Below are positions 1 through 12,085 of a stretch of 64,000 nucleotides of DNA, one piece after another. Location: positions 62,001 to 126,000 of the forward strand of contig QEYB01001194.1 of the NCBI GenBank assembly GCA_017562135.1, written 5' to 3'. Both the position numbers and the translations under genes were made by a program. This DNA is from Dipylidium caninum. Taxonomy: Eukaryota; Platyhelminthes; Cestoda; Cyclophyllidea; Dipylidiidae. Below the pieces are notes generated by a model, which saw only the letters and a program-made list of their open reading frames with translations, searched no databases and was not told where the DNA came from. Numbering within the stretch: the first letter of the stretch is position 1; each line of letters begins with the position of its first letter.

Positions 1-1
1 G

Positions 2-1174
2 AAGGAGATTTTGGAAGCCAGTAGTAATTGTGTTGGATGTCAAACTGAACGAGTTAGCAAAGCCGCATCAATATTTAACACTGCACCTATTTCTACAGAA
101 AGAGGTAATTTAAGTAGGAATCGCTATTCAATAAGTAAAATTTTTGGGGGAATTCCGTGCCCGATAACTAAGACGAGTGGATCTTTGAAAACTTCCAAGA
201 TTTCAAACGTTAGGCACCCTGTCATCCATGGACATAGCTCAAAAGCAACTGGAGAAGACGATGATTGCAATGTTGTTAAGTCTGAGCCTGAGTTATTTTC
301 TCGCGATTTGATCAAACCGCTCGGTTCAGCTTCCTTAAGGAGATGTGCTTGCAGTTACGACCAAACACAGGAAAGACCTCCATCCCCTCCAATTATTTCA
401 ACAGGCATCAAATCCAAAAGGGCTGTGAAAACTTTGAATTCATCAGTTTCAAAGTCCACTCGCAACCCTACTTTGAACACATCGGATATGTTCGGATATG
501 GTCGTAGAGATGAGGCAAAATGGTCCAATGAAAAATGTGCATCTGATGCTTACGTTAAATCCTTCATTCTACAACCTAAAGACGTTTCTACTTCAGTCGT
601 CAACGGTCTACCCAAAAGGGAGGTTTCACAAGGGAAAGAGAATGGGATATCACCTCAAATAAAAGATCCCATGACACACAAATCCACGGGATCAATTCAA
701 TTAACCATTGTGGCACCAAGAAAACTACCAAGTACTCCATCCGTCAATAATGTGCCCTTATCTCCTTTCCAACATATCAATGCGGAAAAGGGTGGTAGGA
801 CGACTTCTAGTTCGCCGAGAACTGAATCAACCGTTAAACCATCATGTACTCCATTAGCTAAGCCTAACTGTGCAGCGGTTTCTTCAAGAAATACTTCAGG
901 TGAATGCTTAAATTTGAGACTTTGTGGTGGTGTGAGAGACACTTTTGCAGATCCACATGCTAGAGTCATATGTTGCGAGTCTACTATCGGGGTGTGTAGA
1001 AGAGTTCCACCATCTCGACTGCTTATAGCTCATCATACACGTTCCTCAATTCTTCTAAACAAATTCACCGCCTCGCATAAACGCAAGCCAAATTGTGAAG
1101 AATACATGTCATTCGGCGGTGATGAAAATGTGACAGAAAGCATCCTCCCGTATTGGGACAAGATATTTTGTTAA
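2..1174 (+). CDS. 3' portion of an unrecognised Ser/Thr-rich protein gene (5' end outside window)
   Basis: The frame is open from the first complete codon of the window to a TAA at 1172-1174, about 390 codons, which is long for chance in this AT-rich sequence. The reading is rich in Ser, Thr, Lys, Asn and Pro and low in aromatic residues, as in a disordered regulatory protein. I see no domain, signal peptide, membrane segment or tandem repeat. No start codon can be assigned because the frame is still open at the left edge, so this is probably one large internal or last exon. The last codons may be intronic if a donor lies before 1172. No family is recognised. Confidence 0.55.
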   Translation, partial: KEILEASSNCVGCQTERVSKAASIFNTAPISTERGNLSRNRYSISKIFGGIPCPITKTSGSLKTSKISNVRHPVIHGHSSKATGEDDDCNVVKSEPELFSRDLIKPLGSASLRRCACSYDQTQERPPSPPIISTGIKSKRAVKTLNSSVSKSTRNPTLNTSDMFGYGRRDEAKWSNEKCASDAYVKSFILQPKDVSTSVVNGLPKREVSQGKENGISPQIKDPMTHKSTGSIQLTIVAPRKLPSTPSVNNVPLSPFQHINAEKGGRTTSSSPRTESTVKPSCTPLAKPNCAAVSSRNTSGECLNLRLCGGVRDTFADPHARVICCESTIGVCRRVPPSRLLIAHHTRSSILLNKFTASHKRKPNCEEYMSFGGDENVTESILPYWDKIFC

Positions 1175-1259
1175 ACCTACACAAAAGAAAAGTAGGATTC
1201 CCGGAAGGTGGCAGAATACGAGAAATTGAGCGGACGAATACTACAGTATCATCAAATAC

Positions 1260-1812
1260 ATGGCCCATTCCTTCATGGTTATTACCCTGATTCTTGTCTC
1301 TCTCTCTCCCCTCCCTGTATACTTGGATTATAGGGTTACTATGCCGGCGTACATAATTCGCGAATGCCGGGCGCCATTAATTTGGAATGAAGAAATGGCA
1401 TTGTTGGACTTCGACTACCACATGACCCCCAGAAAATCAATGCCACAGAGTCAGACAATGTCGGGATTTAAGAATGCCTCGTGGGAGACAATTATTTTGA
1501 AGTCGGATCGAGATGATTTCATTAAACAGGCAAAGATGGCGATAATGGCGGATAAAGTCTTCAATTTGTCCGGCTCCCTACCACAATATGAACGGTGTAA
1601 ACATCGTTGCTGTCCCTCCTGGCCATTACATACTCATAAGCCGCCATCCTCGATGTTTATATGTTCGTCCAACATGTGTCCAGTACACAGCTCTAATTCC
1701 GGATATCGCCGAAACTAAATCCAAGACTTTTCCATTCTTCCTTTTATTACCTCTGTTAGCTATGGTGATTTATTTCAATATTTATTTGAAGTGTTACTTA
1801 ATAATAAAGTGA
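1260..1812 (+). CDS. possible continuation or 3' exon(s) of the preceding gene, frames unresolved
   Basis: Two overlapping plus-strand frames look protein-like. One runs from 1260 to 1718 with segments such as MALLDFDYHM. The other, about 1550-1812, contains NIVAVPPGHYILISRHPRC and ends in a hydrophobic stretch of about 20 residues before TAA at 1810-1812. The second would give a C-terminal membrane anchor. A short intron could connect them, but I could not find a donor/acceptor pair that clearly does. An acceptor-like TTATAG before position 1333 would allow a link from the gene upstream. This is a tentative record of coding-like sequence, not a resolved gene. Confidence 0.25.
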
Positions 1813-2216
1813 TGTTTTCCACCAACTTCTGTTTGAAGATGGTAAAAATAATGCAGAAATTGTAGGTAAATGAAAGCTCCCTGCATTACGTACTTAATGA
1901 GCTCAGTAGGATATCAGGTTATTGGAAGCTTCAATTCACATCATATTTTTACTCATGGTTGGCAATCAGACGCTAATAACAAGACGGACGTCCGAGAGAG
2001 TGCAATGAGTCCTCACCATTCTGGAGTATTCGCATGTTTATAGTTTTGAAAATTAGCGGATTGGGTTAGTATGTGTTTTAACTCGAGTCAGGGAGTGGGA
2101 AAATTTAACTGTGGCTTAGGAATTGGAAAATGAATGTTTCGACATAACAGCCGGCGGTGAGCAGAACTACAGACAAGAAATGATTGAGCATCTACCGACG
2201 CCATATTACAATTAAA

Positions 2217-2294
2217 ATGGCCCTGTTAGGTAGACTTAGGATTACGAAATTCCACTTCAGATAAAGGTTCTACGGAATTTCGTCAACAGGCCAT
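2217..2294. repeat. imperfect palindrome (nested inverted repeat)
   Basis: The inner stem ACGAAATTCC (2244-2253) pairs perfectly with GGAATTTCGT (2274-2283) across a 20-nt loop. An outer pair, ATGGCCCTGTT (2217-2227) and AACAGGCCAT (2285-2294), matches except for one extra C. The unpaired left segment between the stems is longer than the right. It could be a decayed miniature inverted-repeat element or a transcribed hairpin. Confidence 0.5.
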
Positions 2295-3424
2295 TATCCT
2301 GACCATCATCGTGGCGAGTCCACAAAAATGCAATGGCGAGCACCTTTTTGTTGCCTTTCCAACGCCACCTTCTCCATCATTGTTTAGTTTGTATAGTGTC
2401 AAGACATTTGCACACAGTTGGACCGATTCCTTTCCTGCGACGGAGAACTCATTATAAGTTGACTTATTCCCTATTCCTTCGTTTGCGTGTGTGATTTTTA
2501 CGGTTCATTGGAACGAAAATTTCGATCTTGACAGCCCGACAGGGAGGACTTTGTTGCATCCATCATCTGCTTCATCAACTGTCAAAATTTTCAATTGTCG
2601 GAAAGGTAAGAAAAGCATTTAGACGGTAGTAAATGTTTTCGATTTTATGCTCTCCTGTAACTGTAAATCACCGGGAGTTTGCGTAAGGCGTAATAGCGAT
2701 AAAAAGTGCCTCCATTCCCTTGCTTTCGTAAAAGAAAGGCCATTTTGACTGCCCTCATGCAATTCGCGAACCTTTTTAAGAGGAGAATTATCAATTAGCA
2801 CGGTTGGAAAGGGGAGGAAGGTGTCGGTAAGAAGGGATCATCTCCGCGAACGAGTGACAGCAGCTATGGAATTCGAGCTGTTAAGGGCAATCGGAGGTAT
2901 TCAATGCACGTTTGCGGTGTCAAATAATGTACCGCAAAAGTGTTAGGTAGGTATTTGGTTGTAGGGCTTTCTAAAATGCTGGAGAGTGCTTCTCCCTCAG
3001 CACAGATTCACCGTAACCTGCCAAATGCTAATTTTGCTACGATAACAGATTCGCATGTGTGATGTGAATGTGATTGGAACTTTGTTTTGCATATTCCATG
3101 GAGCACGTCGGCAACGCTTTGGCGGAGGTCATTACGCTAAGTTGATTAGATGGACGGAGGTTTCAACTACTTGGACTGCGAAATGTCACTTGCTTTCAGT
3201 CACATCGTCACGAGGTTGAAATTGCGCATGGGCTTCTCGGCCAACGTTCATAGGGCGACCGAACTCCTGCACGTCGAACGCTACGATTGCTATGATCAAC
3301 GCGACAGGACAGCAAAGAATGAAAGAAAGGACCCCGCGCCCATCAGACCACCCGTGTCCTATGCGCCAACATAATGCCATGCTAATAACAGTAGATGCAT
3401 TGTCGCACCACTTAGTGAGACGAG

Positions 3425-3545
3425 CATTGCCTTTTCTCTTCCCCTTTCTTCTCCTTCCCTTCCCTTCCCTTCCCTTCACTCTCTCTCTTCGCCTTCGCCT
3501 TCCCCTTCCCCTTCCCCTTCTCCTTCTCCTTCCTACTCTTGCCCC
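3425..3545. repeat. homopyrimidine tract (CCTT/CTTCC-type low complexity)
   Basis: The plus strand is almost pure C/T for about 110 nt, built from TTCCC, CCTTCC and CTTCGC variants. Frames through it on either strand read as long Leu/Pro or Arg/Gly runs and are artefacts of composition. Such mirror-like purine/pyrimidine tracts can adopt triplex structures, which is general knowledge and not shown here. Confidence 0.85.
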
Positions 3546-3659
3546 ACGGCTGTTCAGTCTTCTGACAGTAGGCGTCTGAAATTGCACAGAGGAGGAGTGA
3601 CTTTCATTCCCGTGAGTGTAGCCAAGAGTCAGTCTGCGCACAAGGACAAATTGCCACAT

Positions 3660-3745
3660 TAAGGGAAACGGAGACGGAGACGGAGGCTGAGGCGGAGGCT
3701 GAGACTGAGGCTGAGGCGGAGATGGAGAAAGTGGGGGGGGGGGAG
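3660..3745. repeat. homopurine-rich tract with (GGAGGCTGA/GGAGAC) repeats and a G run
   Basis: Short direct repeats of GAGACG, GAGGCTGAG and GAGGCGGA run from 3669 to about 3725. A run of about nine G then lies near 3731-3741. The tract follows the pyrimidine tract after about 120 nt of mixed sequence. No coding interpretation is supported. Confidence 0.8.
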
Positions 3746-6700
3746 GGCAAAATTTGATAGAAGGAGGAATCATATCGCTTTCTTTGTCTGTGTGGTACAC
3801 ATCTTGAATGAATTGAACTCGACAAGTGGAGTTATGACGACTGATGAAGACGGCAAAGTGGTGAGGAGAGAGGTGGTGCGCAATGGCGGAGGGGTTTTGC
3901 AGTTAAGTAGAAGAAGTGCAAGTGGTGTGCATGGGTTGAAGGAATGCGTCTCTGCTGGTTACATTCCTCCGCCACTATGCCATGGTGCCATTAGGGCAAC
4001 ACGCCTGTGATCGCAACTGTGGAGGGGCAAAAGCGGATAAGTGGATGGATAGTTGAATACTGTGAGGAGGGGAGGAATTTGTGTTTTACGTGTCTGCCCA
4101 TGTGACGACGGTGGAAGATGTGCATGTCACTGGAATAGTGGGCGAGAAAGAGGGTCAAAGAAGTTGGCAGTTAGGGGGAATAGAGTGGAAGCGAAGAGCG
4201 CGATAGAAAAGCGTAATACGAAAGTGGGTAGTCGGTCCCGGTGGCAAGCAGCCTCTGGTTTGTGCCGGCCACGACGAGTAGGAAATGCGTGATCTTGAAA
4301 TAACAGGTTGGTAGCATGTGGCATGAGCATGGGTGAAGTGTGAGACGCATGGATTATTACGGACGATGAGATGACCATACACTCACCCTAACCACCCTGT
4401 GTTCTCCTGCTGATTTTGTTCATATCACTATATTGTCTGCTCCCATTTTCCTTACTGGCTCATCACCCACTTGTGTGATGCTTTCTGGTATTTACGTAAC
4501 CGAGACGTAATATATGTTTCGTGGTTGCAAATCATCCTCTTGCAATTTTTGGCCTCGAATTACACTTTCGGAATGACGATAAGTGCTGAAATTGTGTAAA
4601 ATTCTTTCACTTGGATTATTTGACACTTTTCTTTCTTTCTTTACCTCTCGTGCCTGTCCCATTTTTCCCATCTAACATATTTTGAAGGCCTATCTGCCGT
4701 TGTTGCCTCCTGTTGATTGGGGGAAATCGTGGGAGCCTAATAGATGATGGCGAGATTTAAGGCACAAACTTTTACTTCGCTCAGAAAAATTCATTCCCCC
4801 TGGAAATGGGAAACTCTTCTACTTGGAGGATATTTTGTCTGTCACTCGAGTTTAACGGAACTGTTTTCTAATCTACTACGGTGAATAGATGCGACTGGCA
4901 AATACGTGGCATCCGGAATGGGCATTAACCATTTTTCCGTGTCATCCTTCTTCGCCGCGCATTATTGCCTCCACCACTGATTCATCCAGTCCTAATTTTA
5001 ACTTGATTCGACAAATCGTAGCCTGACTTTTTGTACAGCTTTAGGCTTAACAACCTTTACAATTACCCAGTCTACTCCCATTTTCATGAATTAGCGTAAG
5101 ATTTTAGACTGTAGATCTATTCCAGCACTTTAATAAAACAACGATTCATTCATTTATCAGATTTGTTTTCAATGAGGGGATTTCCGTAAAGACTAAGAGG
5201 ATTGTCTAACTTGACGGAAAGAAGGACGTTGACCTTGCAGAGACTATTAACTTGCTTAATAGTGGCTTATGATTCCAGCATTAAGAGTGTATTTAATGTT
5301 GGAGCTACAATAGAATGAGAATTAAGTCTTATACGGTTTTGTTTTCTTCAAATAGACTTTGCATCACATGCACACTAAAAATGGAAATTTGTCGGACAGG
5401 AGGTAAATCACTTCTTGCATACTCCCAAAATTTGGATGTCGTGCCATTTGCAGTAATCGAGTGTCTCATTTTGATAATGATCTCCTCAACACAAATTTTC
5501 ATTACACCAACTTCATGAATTACAGGTGTGAGGGGAAAATACCTCGTTTCTCTCATAGGACGCATTATTGCTCCCTGTCTGAAGGAGCAGTTACAATTCC
5601 TCCCAGAGCTGTTGTTCGTCGAATCCCTTTCCATTTCGCAATGCGTATAAATGCGACCTCCGAGAGAAATTCTGTTATCTCTGGGAAATCAGATGCTTGT
5701 TTTACTGAGTATAAGAGGAGAACACTAAGAAAGGATGACTACTGAAGTAGGTGTATTTGAGAAACACCATTCAAGCTGCTATGTGTTAATCCAATTCCAA
5801 CATATTCTCTGAAGCAAGGTTCCCAATTTTCGATGGTACCAACACCGCCCTCTCTCCACAACTGATCGATTTAAGAGTGACCCTCTTACAAACAATGGAT
5901 GCCGCAATGTTCCTCGTTGTACTTCTAGGACTTCCGAAATCAAAAGTTCGGCACGTGCTAGCAGGTGGACTTTTGGGTTGTTATCCTCTAGGGTAGTTAA
6001 AATGAGTCTCACATATTTCAAGAGTTCTGCCAATTAGGTTGTAGCTTTTAAACTCTGCAAATGCGTGAAAAATGCGAACATCGTTTCGTTCACACGAATT
6101 TGCCCACAATTAGGTAATTTTGCGATAATTTGTCCACTTTACAATGCGCGTACCGTAGTAGTAAGAGTTTATTTCTAGAGTCTTCATTACGTGCGCCAAG
6201 TGAAAAAAACTCTCAACCGAGAAAAAATTAACAATCGCCGTACCGTAGACCAGCTAGGGAAAAACTGTCGTCCAAAATCCATACACCACCCCTTTGACGG
6301 TGGTTTCCACAAGTACTCTGGTTATATGATGGCATCTCCGTTCTAATAATTGCTCCATGACGGTCGACATTACACGACCATTTCAGTTTGTTTGTTGTCA
6401 AATGAAAGATGTAGAAAACCCGAGATATTCCGTTTGATGTCATACGGACTTCCTCTCCGGACTACCTCCCCTCTTCACACTTTTTCATATATGACCACTT
6501 AGAAATCTTGCATGTTGGAACTAGGTTGATACGGCCAAATCCATCATAAGTCAACTGGTCATCAAAAGCAAGCCGATTAAAGGGAGTGAAAACGACTTGA
6601 GGAAGCTGAAAATGCAAATCCCCGAGATTTAATTAATATCAACGATAAACACTAAGGAGGTTAACCTTTAATAGTCACCCCCATTGCACGTCTGAGCATA

Positions 6701-7949
6701 TCTTAAACTCTTGGATCGGTTTAAGATTATTGGAACAACTCAGTGAAATACAAGAAAGTTGCCGCTGGAAGACATTGGTTTGTCAGGCACTTGACAGTGT
6801 GACAATATTTACTCATTCAACTTTTTCAGTCTTCCAATTATTTATTCTTTTGGAATTTTAATTCATTTGTGGCAACGATTCATAAGTTTTGACCATTGGA
6901 AAATAAAAAATGATAGTTGCACTTTTGAGTTCAGTAGAAGGTCTAAATTATAAAATGGTTGTCCTTACCTTATAAGCTCTAGAAATTAAAACGTAATAAT
7001 GTTGTTTTATGATCAAGTGATAATAATAGCCCAATTAAGTGCCCACATCGGAAAACTCTTTGCTGCAAGAGTGCGATCGTCCTCAAGTTGTGTGGGAATG
7101 AGATTCATTGGAAGAAAAACTCTAGATTATTTTGGGTTTATTTTCAATAAAATTACTATTCGGTGAAAATCACGACAAGCGCAATTCTTCGTTTCTTGGA
7201 TGTGTTAGTGGTTTACTGATATCCGCGGAAAGGAAGAAAGGTGAGCTGAGGATTTCGTCATAGTCTCGGAGACAACCAAAGGATGGCACTTCCCTTATGG
7301 CAGTAAGGTTGAGATTTATGTCACAAATAAATTTTTATAACAAAATAAACCAAAATCATGTAAACGGGCAATTTTCTCCTAGCCGAGCGCTTGAGGACAT
7401 TAATTAGGGGTTTGTTGAAGATCTCCTCAATTTTATGATTTATGGTTTCGTCAAGACTAAACAGCACGGCACGTGTGTTTACGTGACAAAGAATTACGGG
7501 TAACAAAATGAAATACCAAATCATTAAAAAATATCTGATTCGTAAATTGTCCCCAACAGGTTGTGAAAGTCAAGGTGGTAAATTTAAAAAGTCTTAAAGA
7601 GCTTATCAGACCAAATGGAAATAGTAAATAAATAAATGAAGAGAAAGAACGTTAGCAGAGATCACAAGGAAATTCGTCGATTGGGGATTTGGAGACGGTT
7701 CTGTTTTCACTGCCAACCAAGAACTAAATGATTGTAAATTAAATTTTCAGTTGTCTTTTTGCAGTCCGAACCGCTGCGTCTCAATCTACGAGGAGGGTGT
7801 AATATAAATGATGATATGTAGCCAAATGAGGGGTAAAAGAGAAAATTGTGAACTAACAAAAAGTACTCATGCTGAGCCAGTGGACTACAAACAAATATTT
7901 GCCTAAATTTCGCTAATAGTGACAATTATGTAGGTGTCTCTGCGAACAC

Positions 7950-9420
7950 AAATACACCCGCCGCCGAGAAAGGGAGCGGATTACTTTCCCAGAATGAATG
8001 GTAAAACAACTGTGCCTCACCACTACCTGATCCTCCTCCTCCTTCTAAATAACTCTCCTAACAATATATCTACGTCGCACCTCAAAGAAACAACCATATT
8101 TCGGAAGTCCGGACATCCAATCTAAGGCAATGAGATCAACCATTTTTACACATTTTTCACTTCATTGCTGAATATAGTTGAGAATCGTCAATGACCACCT
8201 TTCCCACCGTCACCACCACCAGGACTGCAGATTGTGCACCTCTACTACACTCTGCCTCTTCTGCCTCTGCTAATCAATCCTTCCAGATAGATTGAGTGCA
8301 TGATAGCGCCGACATATCTGACGTCTATTACACCAACCTCTCCTCCTCGCCTCCCACTATTCACCAAACAACGGCTAGTACACTCTCGCCTCGTGCACTA
8401 CGACAGTGGGTGTTGAGGTGGAGGGACACACGTCAAGGCTGCCACGCGGCTTCTCCTCCACAATCTACCTCTGCCGACTGGTGTCACTTCTTACCCGCGA
8501 CCGACCAACCAACCACCATTCGAAGTGAATTTGAAGGAATATGAAGATACTCTTCACTACCCACCATTCACATGCATCTCCCCGACGACTCCATGGCATG
8601 ACACACGTCTCCCCACACACTACACAACATCTGTGTGCGTGGTGCTCTCTCCACGTCCTCCCACTACGTGCTGCAACTCCACACTGCTATAGTACACTCC
8701 ATGCCAGCAGTCACAGTCAGCAAATGTCAAAGGCTCGGCTTTTTCACAGTGTTCGTCAAGGTGACTATAATTAGACGCGATGGAACGTCTTCGTGGGGAG
8801 CATCCCAGCAGTGCTGTGGTGAGGAGATGAGGCGGTGGAGATGCTGTAACAAGGCGGTTTATTGAGAAGGCACAAAAATAATGTCTTTCTAAAGCGGTTT
8901 TGAATAGGGGTAGGTCGAGGTCGGTGAGTCAGTTGGTTGTTCTGTCGGTTGGCTGGCAAGTCGGTGGTTGGATGGGGGGCAGCGGGATGGGGCAAGATGT
9001 GGCGAGGGGAGAGATGGGAGGATGGATGGGATGATGGATGGATGGATGGATGGATGGATGGATGGATGATTGGGTGGATGATTGGGTGGGTGGATGAGAG
9101 ATAGGGAGGGAGGAAGGAGTAGAGGAAGAAGGGATGCGAGCTCGATTGGCTAGCTTTGTGGATCACCTGTCGGTTGTGGAAGTGATCGGTTTCTTCTTGT
9201 CACTGAAGCAGGTCGATCCTGAGCCTAACATCTCGGTTTCCATGCAAGCACATCGAAATCACGTTGGTGCCATTCGACACCGCCGAAAGCCAAGTGTGCT
9301 TCATCGAGATCTTCTGAGACCTAGACGATGCCCACAGAAGAGATGAGCGTTGGAGTTGGCATGAGGTTTGACATCTTCTCTTAATCGATTCTAATCAGAT
9401 TACAATTGGAAGTTGATCGG
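7950..9420 (+). repeat. left arm of a ~1.5-kb inverted repeat (IR1)
   Basis: This segment matches the reverse complement of about 18257-19808. The outer end begins near AAATACACCCGCCGCCGAG (right arm, reversed: AAATACATCCGCCGCCGAG). The inner end is near CAATTGGAAGTTGATCG. The central part (about 8296-8865) is essentially identical between arms, so all of its overlapping frames translate identically in both copies. The outer ~330 nt and inner ~300 nt differ at many positions and carry small indels. The arm includes an (ATGG)n tract. I see no transposase, reverse transcriptase, LTR or clear target-site duplication. It could be one half of an inverted segmental duplication, a very long terminal inverted repeat, or two copies of a dispersed element in opposite orientation. 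Confidence 0.9.
9018..9095. repeat. (ATGG)n tetranucleotide microsatellite in IR1 left arm
   Basis: Repeats of GATGGATG with interruptions (TGATTGGG) occupy this stretch. The right arm holds the complementary CATC repeats, with a different number and arrangement of units. Confidence 0.9.
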
Positions 9421-9612
9421 ACGCACTGAGTCCTTCTTCTCTCCCATTAGTAAGGCTATAGTGTTTGTGAACTGCACATTTTAAATTACAAAGTATGCGA
9501 AAAATATATTTTCGCATTAAATTAAATACACTTTTTACTAAAGTATTTCTATCTTTACGTGGAACTCCATCCTGCGTGCCAATTAAGAGCAACAGAGGAA
9601 AGAAATTGTACT

Positions 9613-12085
9613 TTAGAAACGGTAATTTACCCATCCTGCGCTGAGTTCGTAGAAGGGATGCGGACCAGTGAGTGGAATCATGCCTCGAGCAATGTACATC
9701 AGTTTTCCATTTGCATCTTTTGCTCCAACCACGAGATTCCTCGACCGAATATCTGACGTGCTAATATGGACCCATTCAAGTTCTATAGCTTGACTAACAA
9801 AATGGTAGTGTGTTAAATTTAGAAAAAAATGTCCTTATTAACTAAATTACTTGGCTGGTGACCTACGCTGCATTAGAATCGAAACATAAAATTTTGCCAT
9901 GTGCGAAATCCTCCTCTCTTCCATCAATTCCAGCGTAGAATGATCTATTTTTTTCGAGGTATTTGCAAGGAATTTCACCTTTACATGTCTCTACTAAGCC
10001 TACATAGATAGGAAGGTGTAGTTCGTGGATATCGATGGCTCCTTCCGGCAACGGCACCGATACTAACATCCAATGGAGTCCCTCCGGCAGACCAGAACTT
10101 TGAATTTCTGACGGTTTCTTCTGCCCCGAGTCAGTGTGCTCAGCTTCATGGCATTCCAACGTGTGCTCTTTCGTGGTCGAGATAACGTCTCTGTTTACTT
10201 CCATAGGCTCTAACTGTTCCTTTACTCCTTCTGTTGATGTAGTTACCTCCAGAGTTGGCTCACTAGATCCGGAAGGAAGTGATTTATCTAAGTCCTGGGA
10301 TTCCATCGTTACTTCTGTTGTTAGCGGAGGCGCACATTGCGATTCCCCAGTTTCCAAAGTGTCTGCTTCTATTTCATTTGGTGACCCAATATCATCCCGA
10401 ATTTGGGACTCTAACGTATCCTTAACATCTTGGACTCCTTCGATAGGCTCAGATATTATCAACCAGTCCCCATCTGAAACTTCGGGTTGTTTAGTGGCAT
10501 CTTTTCTGTGGTCAAAATCGTCATTAATTAAAGGTTCTGATTGAGATGATTCAGCCTCTATCCCCTTCGCATTATCCGTTGGTGCCGAAATCTCAAGAGG
10601 GGTTTCATTTTCCTGTGAAAAAACATTTTCATGTGAATCCACGAATTCTGCCACTACTTCACAGGATGGAGGAAGAGTACTTTGCAACTCTACTTCAATG
10701 TCATTTACTGATGAAAGATCCTTTTGAACCTGAGATTCTGGTGATTCTTTAGCCTCTTGAACGGTTTCTGTAGTTTCTGGCAGTATCAAGCTGGCCTCCT
10801 CTGCCACTTCAGACTGTTTAGCGTCATTTTCTTCGTTGTTGAAATTGTTCTGAACTATATGTTCTGCTTGAGATGGTTCAGCCTCCGTTTCCTTCAAATT
10901 ATCAATTGGTGTTGCCAGTTCAAGAGGAGACTCATTTTCCTGTCGATCCACGACTTCATTCATCGCTTCAGTGAATTCATTGTCTTTCAAATGTTCAACT
11001 TCAGTCTCAGATTCTTGGACTCCTTCTGTAAGATCAGATGTTATCATCCTCTTCTCCTCTGATTCTTCAGGCTGGTTAGCGACAGTTGCTTCATCGTCGA
11101 AAGTGTCCTGAATTAAATCCTGTGGTTGAGATAATTCAGCCTCCGTTTCCTTCACATTCTCCATTGGTTCCGCCACTTCCAGAGGGGATTTGTTTCCCAA
11201 TGGTGGGAGATTTTCCTGTCGATCCAAGATTTCCGTAAGCCCCTCATTGGATGTAGGAAGTGCAGATTGGAATTCACCGGCTCCCGAATGCTCTACTTTT
11301 ATTTCATTTGCTGATGAACTGTCGTGTGAAACCTTAGATTCTAAAGGTTCCTCGCCTTCTTGGACTTTTTCCGTAGGATCAGATGCTGTCAACCTCGCCT
11401 CCTCTGACTCTCTAGGCTGCTTAGTGGAATCTTCTACCTTGTCGAAATTGTCCTCAATCAAGTCTTGTGCTCTAGATTGTTCAGCCTCCGTCTCTACTAC
11501 ATCCTCTATCGGTTTTGCCAATGCAGGAGGTGTTTCATGTTCCTGCTGATCCACGACTTCTGTCACAACTTCACTGGATGGAGGAGGTGCACTTTGGAAT
11601 TCTCCAGCTTCCAAATGCTCTACTTCTCTTTCATTTGCTGATGAACTGTCGTGTGGAACCTTAGATTCTAGGGGTTCGTCGGATTCTTGGACTGTATCTG
11701 TTTTTCCTAGCGGTAGCACCTTCTCTGACTCATTAGTATTTTCTTCATTGTCGAAATTGTTCTGCAAGGACTCTTGAGGCTTCAACAACTCTTCTTTACC
11801 TTCCGTTTCTGGTGCTGGAGATTCACCTGCTTCCGCCTTGACTGTAGTTTCGGCTGTTACTTCGACCCGGTTATTAGCTTCCACCTGCTTGATATTATTC
11901 TGGGAGGCTTCAGCATCGGCCTCCTCCTTCTTCGGTAAGGGGGCCTTCCCCTTATTTAATTCTATAAATAACCACAAAATATCACTCCGCCGACTCGTAT
12001 TTAACACTTTTAATCCTTTCATACCGTCTATAAAATAAGCGTTTTTCATGCAACCAACTCTAACGAATTCTCTATGAGCATGCAT
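9613..12085 (-). CDS. acidic tandem-repeat protein with C-terminal DM9-like domain pair
   Basis: Two exons are resolved on the minus strand: about 11950 (or further upstream) to 9867, and 9793 to 9613, joined across a 73-nt intron (GTAGGT...TTGTTAG). The large exon encodes roughly 700 residues dominated by Glu, Ser, Thr, Pro and Gln. It holds about five tandem repeats of about 109 residues, recognisable by ESKVPHDSSSANE and ESKVSHDSSSANE, then ESQVQKDLSSVND and ESQIRDDIGSPNE. The C-terminus has a first DM9-like repeat (GLHWMLVSVPLPEGAID, then the LPIYVGLVE segment, then FYAGIDGREEDF). The second exon supplies the other one, WVHIST followed by VVGAKDANGKLMYIARG. DM9 (DUF3421) proteins in other invertebrates include carbohydrate-binding lectins; that role here is inference. 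The start is unresolved: an acceptor-like AAATAAG lies before 11950, and ATG codons are available at 12085 and below. It lies inside the IR1 unit. Confidence 0.75.
10200..11800 (-). repeat. ~327-bp coding tandem repeats within the acidic/DM9 gene
   Basis: The 109-residue protein period implies direct DNA repeats of about 327 bp. Recurring motifs on the plus strand such as TTCATTTGCTGATGAACTGTCGTGTG (seen near 11308 and 11632) show that neighbouring units are still similar at nucleotide level. Units nearer the C-terminus are more diverged, and one central unit is shortened. Confidence 0.75.

Larger units (their letters stand above)
1813..7949. other. intergenic stretch without supportable genes
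   Basis: Only short, overlapping, compositionally odd frames are present. The notable contents are an imperfect palindrome at 2217-2294 and the pyrimidine and purine tracts at 3.42-3.75 kb, listed separately. A frame at 5890-6033 (minus) with a good GTAAGA donor is helical in composition but has no ATG or convincing acceptor. The rest is featureless AT-rich sequence. Confidence 0.5.

Noticed and set aside
3186..3800. 204-codon minus-strand frame and an overlapping plus-strand frame
   Set aside because: Arg/Gly or Pro/Leu/Ser composition comes entirely from the purine and pyrimidine tracts; several frames are open at once because of low complexity.
5890..6033. Helical 48-codon minus-strand reading ending at a good GTAAGA donor
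   Set aside because: No ATG, a stop immediately upstream and no convincing acceptor or downstream partner exon.
8296..8865. Frames that translate identically in the two IR1 arms
   Set aside because: Identity follows from near-identical DNA, not protein conservation; three overlapping frames are equally preserved and none has a family.
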